From: Pterobdella sp. o SKG-2022
Taxonomy: Eukaryota; Annelida; Clitellata; Hirudinida; Piscicolidae
NCBI GenBank assembly: GCA_964035795.1
Contig: OZ038320.1
Coordinates: 8,950,671-9,014,670 of the forward strand
Reading direction: 5' to 3'
DNA: 64,000 bases
Shown here: positions 50,097-64,000 of the stretch, piece by piece
Position numbering within the stretch: position 1 is the first letter of the stretch
Layout: every line of letters begins with the position of its first letter
Notes under the pieces: generated by a model
The model's database searches: none
What the model was told of the DNA's origin: nothing
Seen by the model: the letters and a program-made list of their open reading frames with translations, nothing else
Translations under genes and position numbers: made by a program

Positions 50097-50745
50097 TTAA
50101 CTTTTCTGTATCCAATCAAGATAGAATTTTCCTAGTTCTACCCCATCGTTGTCGTCTTCTTTAGTAGAGGATGATGTAAGTTTTACTTTAGAAGCATCGC
50201 AGTTACAATCAATAAGCCATTCTGCTGTTTTTAGTACATTTATTATTAGCTGAAAACCTTCATTGCTATAATATCCGTATTAAATATCATTTCTTTAAGC
50301 CACGATTTATTCAATTCGACATAAAAGTTAAATAGTTGATCCAGAAGTTCATGGCAGAGTGAACCCCTGTAATTTCATCTGGTTCGCGCATAACATCACT
50401 TAGAACTATGAAAGAAAAGAGATTTCATCATTTAAATCAAGATTCGATTTTTGGATTTCAATATATTTCCTAAGTTTCAATTTTTATACCATTTGCTCAT
50501 TATTGAATAACGCTTCGTTCAATCGTCTTGTTGCTAAACATTGCATTAAGCATTTTTACACATAGAGTAGGATTTCGAAATTATTCATATTTTCATAGAT
50601 TTCGGATTTTTGTCTTGAGTTATTATTATACTTTTGGCTTCTTGGTAATTTTTTTTTACTTGGTTTTAGCCCCAAGGTCCAAGTGTATAGATGACCAAAT
50701 TTTATCTAACTGGAGTTTGAAATTTCCAAAAAAATTATGATGTTT
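50097..50745 (-). pseudogene. decayed multi-exon coding fragments, possibly PIKK/ATR-like
   Basis: Several minus-strand stretches read like protein. One is an exon 50265-50097 with 55 open codons to a stop (NEGFQLIINVLKTAEW, ending FYLDWIQKS). It can be joined in frame, over a 57-bp intron starting at 50322, to LSDVMREPDEITGVHSAMN at about 50400-50323. Upstream are DLNDEISFLS, CLATRRLNEALFNNEQM and KIWSSIHLDLGAKT. EISFL plus MREPDEITGV resembles the conserved EPDG-V block before the FAT repeats of ATR kinases. Stops and at least one frameshift (between SFLS and LSDVM) interrupt the reading, so this looks like a broken copy. The family call is weak. Confidence 0.3.
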
Positions 50746-51748
50746 GAATGAAATTTTTGATTTTAATTTGTTATACAAGTAGAATTATTTTACTAATTTT
50801 TGACCGTTATCATAATATGGAATACTCGTAATGAAATATCCGAGTTTTTTCATTATTTATTTGAACGTGATTAAAAAAAATAATCAGATAATTTTATGAT
50901 ACAAATTTCATGCTAAATAAAAATGGTATAAATAATTTATTATGCGTACTATTGCATGGAAATCATGAAACCATCTACTCCCTTGTTTCAGAAAAACTTG
51001 CAGAAAACTTCAAACTCTTACTGTCAAATTGAAACTATGAATTTCTATTATATTTATAATTTTGAAAAAAAATTTGATTTTTTTAGCAAATAATACTTTA
51101 GTTTTTATGACATGGTACGTTTTTTTACCATTCAAATTGAGGGGTTGGAGTGAACCCTGGATAAAAAGACAAACTTGAATTTTAACAAAATTTACATAAA
51201 TTAAATTAATATTTAAAAAAACATATATATGAAAAAATAATAATAATAAAAAATAACTGTAGATTCAGATGGGTAAAGATTAAAAACACGAAGACTAGAA
51301 AAAGTCAAATATAAATTTGAGATTTCACATCACTTTTCGTGAATCTGTATAAATTTGTGTGTATTCATCTATGTGAGTATACTGTTCAATATGCTGTTGT
51401 TCAGCAGCAGCATTTGTGCTATGCTGTAGCTAGTGCATATATTGATGGCTTGTATCATAGAACAGTATAAGACTTTTAAGAATGTGTATGTGTTAAATTC
51501 TCATTATAATAAATTTACAGACATCGCAAAAACCCTCTTTTATAAACAGAGTTCTAAGACTTTTCGAATAAGTAAATTTTATTAAATAATAAAATCTGTA
51601 ATGCCTTTTTTGTAACATACAAATTTCGTGAATCTTTTATATAAATCTCAAACCAATATAAAACTTTTTACGCGATTTAGCATTACAGCTGAGCGATTGG
51701 TTGATTCACACACGTTCTTTTCATCCTCCATTTTTAATTTTAAACAAC

Positions 51749-61835
<10,087 letters not shown>

Positions 61836-62242
61836 GGTAGACATCATAAATCATGTACTTTCTTACAATAACAATGTTGTTTTTAGGCTATTTTGAATCT
61901 ATTTGGTTGATAGTTATTTTAATGTTATTGGTAAGTGAAGTTATTTTTAATATTTTTATTAATATAGTTGCGATATTATTTCCAGTTATTCCATCTTTAG
62001 TCTTCACCTTGGGATCAAGACATCATCATCATCATAGCGTCACCACACCGTGTTGTTTGTAAGTAATCTAAAGAATACATCACTGAAAATGCATGACTAA
62101 AATCATAATAAATACATTTTTGAAAGAATTAATTCAAAGAGTTATAGAAAATGTCATTAATCTTGATGACCTGGAATATTCTACATGAATTTCAAGTTTT
62201 GTTTTAGTTTATTCACCATGGCTTCATAGTTCTAAACCATAT
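61836..62242. other. kinesin 3' UTR and intergenic sequence
   Basis: Follows the kinesin stop. It contains a short CATCAT run near 62023 and a candidate poly(A) signal AATAAA at 62107-62112, 272 bp after the stop. A downstream exon of the minus-strand gene at 62555-63984 may lie here or in the N-gap, but none is recognisable. Confidence 0.5.
62107..62112 (+). terminator. candidate kinesin poly(A) signal
   Basis: AATAAA 272 bp downstream of the kinesin heavy chain stop codon. Confidence 0.35.
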
Positions 62243-62442
62243 NNNNNNNNNNNNNNNNNNNNNNNNNNNNNNNNNNNNNNNNNNNNNNNNNNNNNNNNNN
62301 NNNNNNNNNNNNNNNNNNNNNNNNNNNNNNNNNNNNNNNNNNNNNNNNNNNNNNNNNNNNNNNNNNNNNNNNNNNNNNNNNNNNNNNNNNNNNNNNNNNN
62401 NNNNNNNNNNNNNNNNNNNNNNNNNNNNNNNNNNNNNNNNNN
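62243..62442. other. assembly gap (200 N)
   Basis: Exactly 200 N, the third fixed-size placeholder. It separates the kinesin 3' end from the unidentified minus-strand gene and could hide exons of the latter. Confidence 0.98.
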
Positions 62443-62554
62443 ATTGCAATTTTTTAATAAACAAAATTTAATCGATTTTGAAAAGTTTATAAATAAACAT
62501 AAATATAAATTGAAACCTGTTTAAACCACAGCATAAACATACAAAAGAGCGAAC

Positions 62555-63984
62555 CTGTAGATTGCTTATCAGGGTTGTTTGCAGGGTTTGATGGTACATG
62601 GGGCTGTGAGTCGAAGGAAGGGTAGGAGGATGTCTTCTTGAGGGATTTATTCTTTCCAGACTCGTTTAAGATTTCATGCAAACAAGCATCATTGTTCAAA
62701 TGTTGCTCTGTTGCGCATTTCATCCCCGCTTCTTTTGAAAAACTATGAAATTTTAAATCAAATATTTTGCTTTTACTAGCATCGTCAAAACCCATGGCAT
62801 CAAGATGAGCAATATTGTCTTTTTTGACGCCACAAATTTTTTCTTTATTTGTTTCAAAGTCTTGATTAGAATGGTCGTAATCGCTTCCAATACTTTTGTA
62901 AGGCAAGTTTGAAGAACTGACATATCTTAATTGTGTGCAATCTTCTCCCACTATTTCCGTTTTTAGAGCCCCGCCATCACAACCTACATCGCAACTATCA
63001 TCAGCATTGTCGCCATAAACTTCAAAGCCTTCATTTTCGTATTGAATACTTCCCTGCTGAAACTTATCAACGATGAAAGCCGCTTCCTTACCCTTCGTCT
63101 TCCTCTTTCTCAAGCCAAACTTTTGAGCTAAACCACCATTGTTTATGTTTTTTTCATATTCTTTCACCAACTTTTTTTTCTTAGAACAGTTTTTTCTATG
63201 TTTTGCTTCCCCATTTAAAATTTTCATTGTCTTTTTAATTTGGATTTTATCTTTGATGTTATAATTATAGTTAAACTTTGCATTACAAGGCTTATCACCG
63301 GAATTTGGTTTCTTGTTGTTGTTCATTTCATTTGCATAAAAGCTATTATATAAAAAATTCCCAGGTTTTTTCTCATGTCCATTCAAACATTGATGTCCCC
63401 GGTAACTAGATTTGGTGATTGGCATGGTTATCAGGTCCTCAACGTCATCATCATCGTCGAATTCGTCACCCTCGATAGAAGGAAGTGAAGAAGCGATGGA
63501 GTTCGTATCAGCACTCTTAAAACTACTACCATCATCCTCTCCCCCCATGTTAAGACTCCGATGCCGTGGCAGAAGTAGTGACATGACGGAGTATGATTCA
63601 TCGTCATCATCTTCGTCATCTTCCTCATCCTGTTCAAAGTCATTTTCGAAATGAAAACTAATCGTAGGTATTGACTTTGTTCTATTTGATTGATGACTCT
63701 TCACAAAACATTCCTCTTTTTCATTTTTATCCACTTCTCCGGTTGCCATGTTCTTTTTCTTTTTAATGCCATCAGAATTGCGCAAGTGATAGTTATTGTT
63801 TCTGTTTGGATCCATGACCTCCATATTTCGTTTATTTTTCTCCATGTCAAACACTTTGAACTCATCTCGAGATATGTTCGAGCCACGACCAAACTTGCCA
63901 GCATGTACGTTTGAAGCATCGTCAACCCTGCCTTTCTTGTTTCCTGTCATTTCCAATTCCTCCGCGGACTTTTTCACTCCATCT
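62555..63984 (-). CDS. unidentified charged, disordered protein (internal or 3' exon, partial gene)
   Basis: One long open frame of about 476 codons on the minus strand. It starts at an acceptor (TTATCAG, then AGATGGAGTG) at 63984, so upstream exons lie beyond the window. It may end at a weak donor at 62555 (GSLFC follows if read through) or at the in-frame stop at 62487. It has no recognisable fold: acidic runs (EQDEEDDEDDDDES, EFDDDDDVED), basic clusters (KKKKN, HRKNCSKKKKL, LRKRKTKGK) that could be nuclear localisation signals, and Asn/Ser-rich linkers. Low complexity in a 476-codon uninterrupted frame argues for real coding, as the flanks stop every few dozen codons. I do not recognise the family. 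It may be a nuclear or scaffold protein, but that is speculation. Confidence 0.7.
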
Positions 63985-64000
63985 CTGATAATAAAAAATG

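Noticed and set aside
63412..63654. Ser-rich 80-codon + strand frame
   Set aside because: It is the antisense of the Asp/Glu triplet runs in the minus-strand exon, where poly-Asp reads as poly-Ser.

Overview
The window is AT-rich nuclear DNA from a bilaterian animal. Genes are split by many GT-AG introns, some only 57-58 bp, and the scaffold carries three runs of exactly 200 N, which are assembly placeholders. The gene content is animal: a Gq-type (rhabdomeric) opsin, a Na+/K+-ATPase beta subunit, an A/B-type SEC24, ARL2, a kinesin-1 heavy chain and a SUEL-lectin membrane protein. Together with the interspersed-repeat types this suggests a protostome, probably a lophotrochozoan, but the phylum cannot be fixed from this sequence alone.

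Layout. 1-6585: AT-rich, no convincing gene. 6586-10536 (+): single-pass membrane protein with a SUEL lectin domain, 5' end missing. 12030-18299 (-): complete r-opsin in six exons. 18300-24297: about 6 kb without a recognisable gene, holding at least one fold-back element. 24298-36474 (+): complete SEC24 in 23 exons (1310 codons before the stop), with old LINE debris in its introns. 36899-37865 (+): complete ARL2 (184 aa), 424 bp after SEC24. 39414-42904 (-): complete Na+/K+-ATPase beta (284 aa), with an interspersed repeat and a tRNA-like relic in its largest intron. 42905-51748: repeat-rich, with tRNA-like and fold-back relics, a large inverted repeat touching a truncated LINE reverse transcriptase, and decayed coding fragments. 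51749-61835 (+): complete conventional kinesin heavy chain (965 aa, 24 exons). 62555-63984 (-): one long exon of an unidentified, highly charged, probably disordered protein that continues past the window.

I spliced the genes by hand from conserved protein motifs, GT-AG borders and codon phase. In the five complete genes every exon junction keeps frame and each model ends in a stop. The genes act in separate cellular processes: COPII export (SEC24), tubulin and mitochondrial small-GTPase biology (ARL2), axonal transport (kinesin-1), phototransduction (opsin) and ion pumping (ATPase beta). They are not a functional cluster. No prokaryote-style system, CRISPR array or viral genome was seen. The items most worth following up are the transposon relics, the acidic insertion in SEC24, a repeated splice-site sequence around one opsin intron, and the decayed gene fragments near 50.1-50.7 kb.
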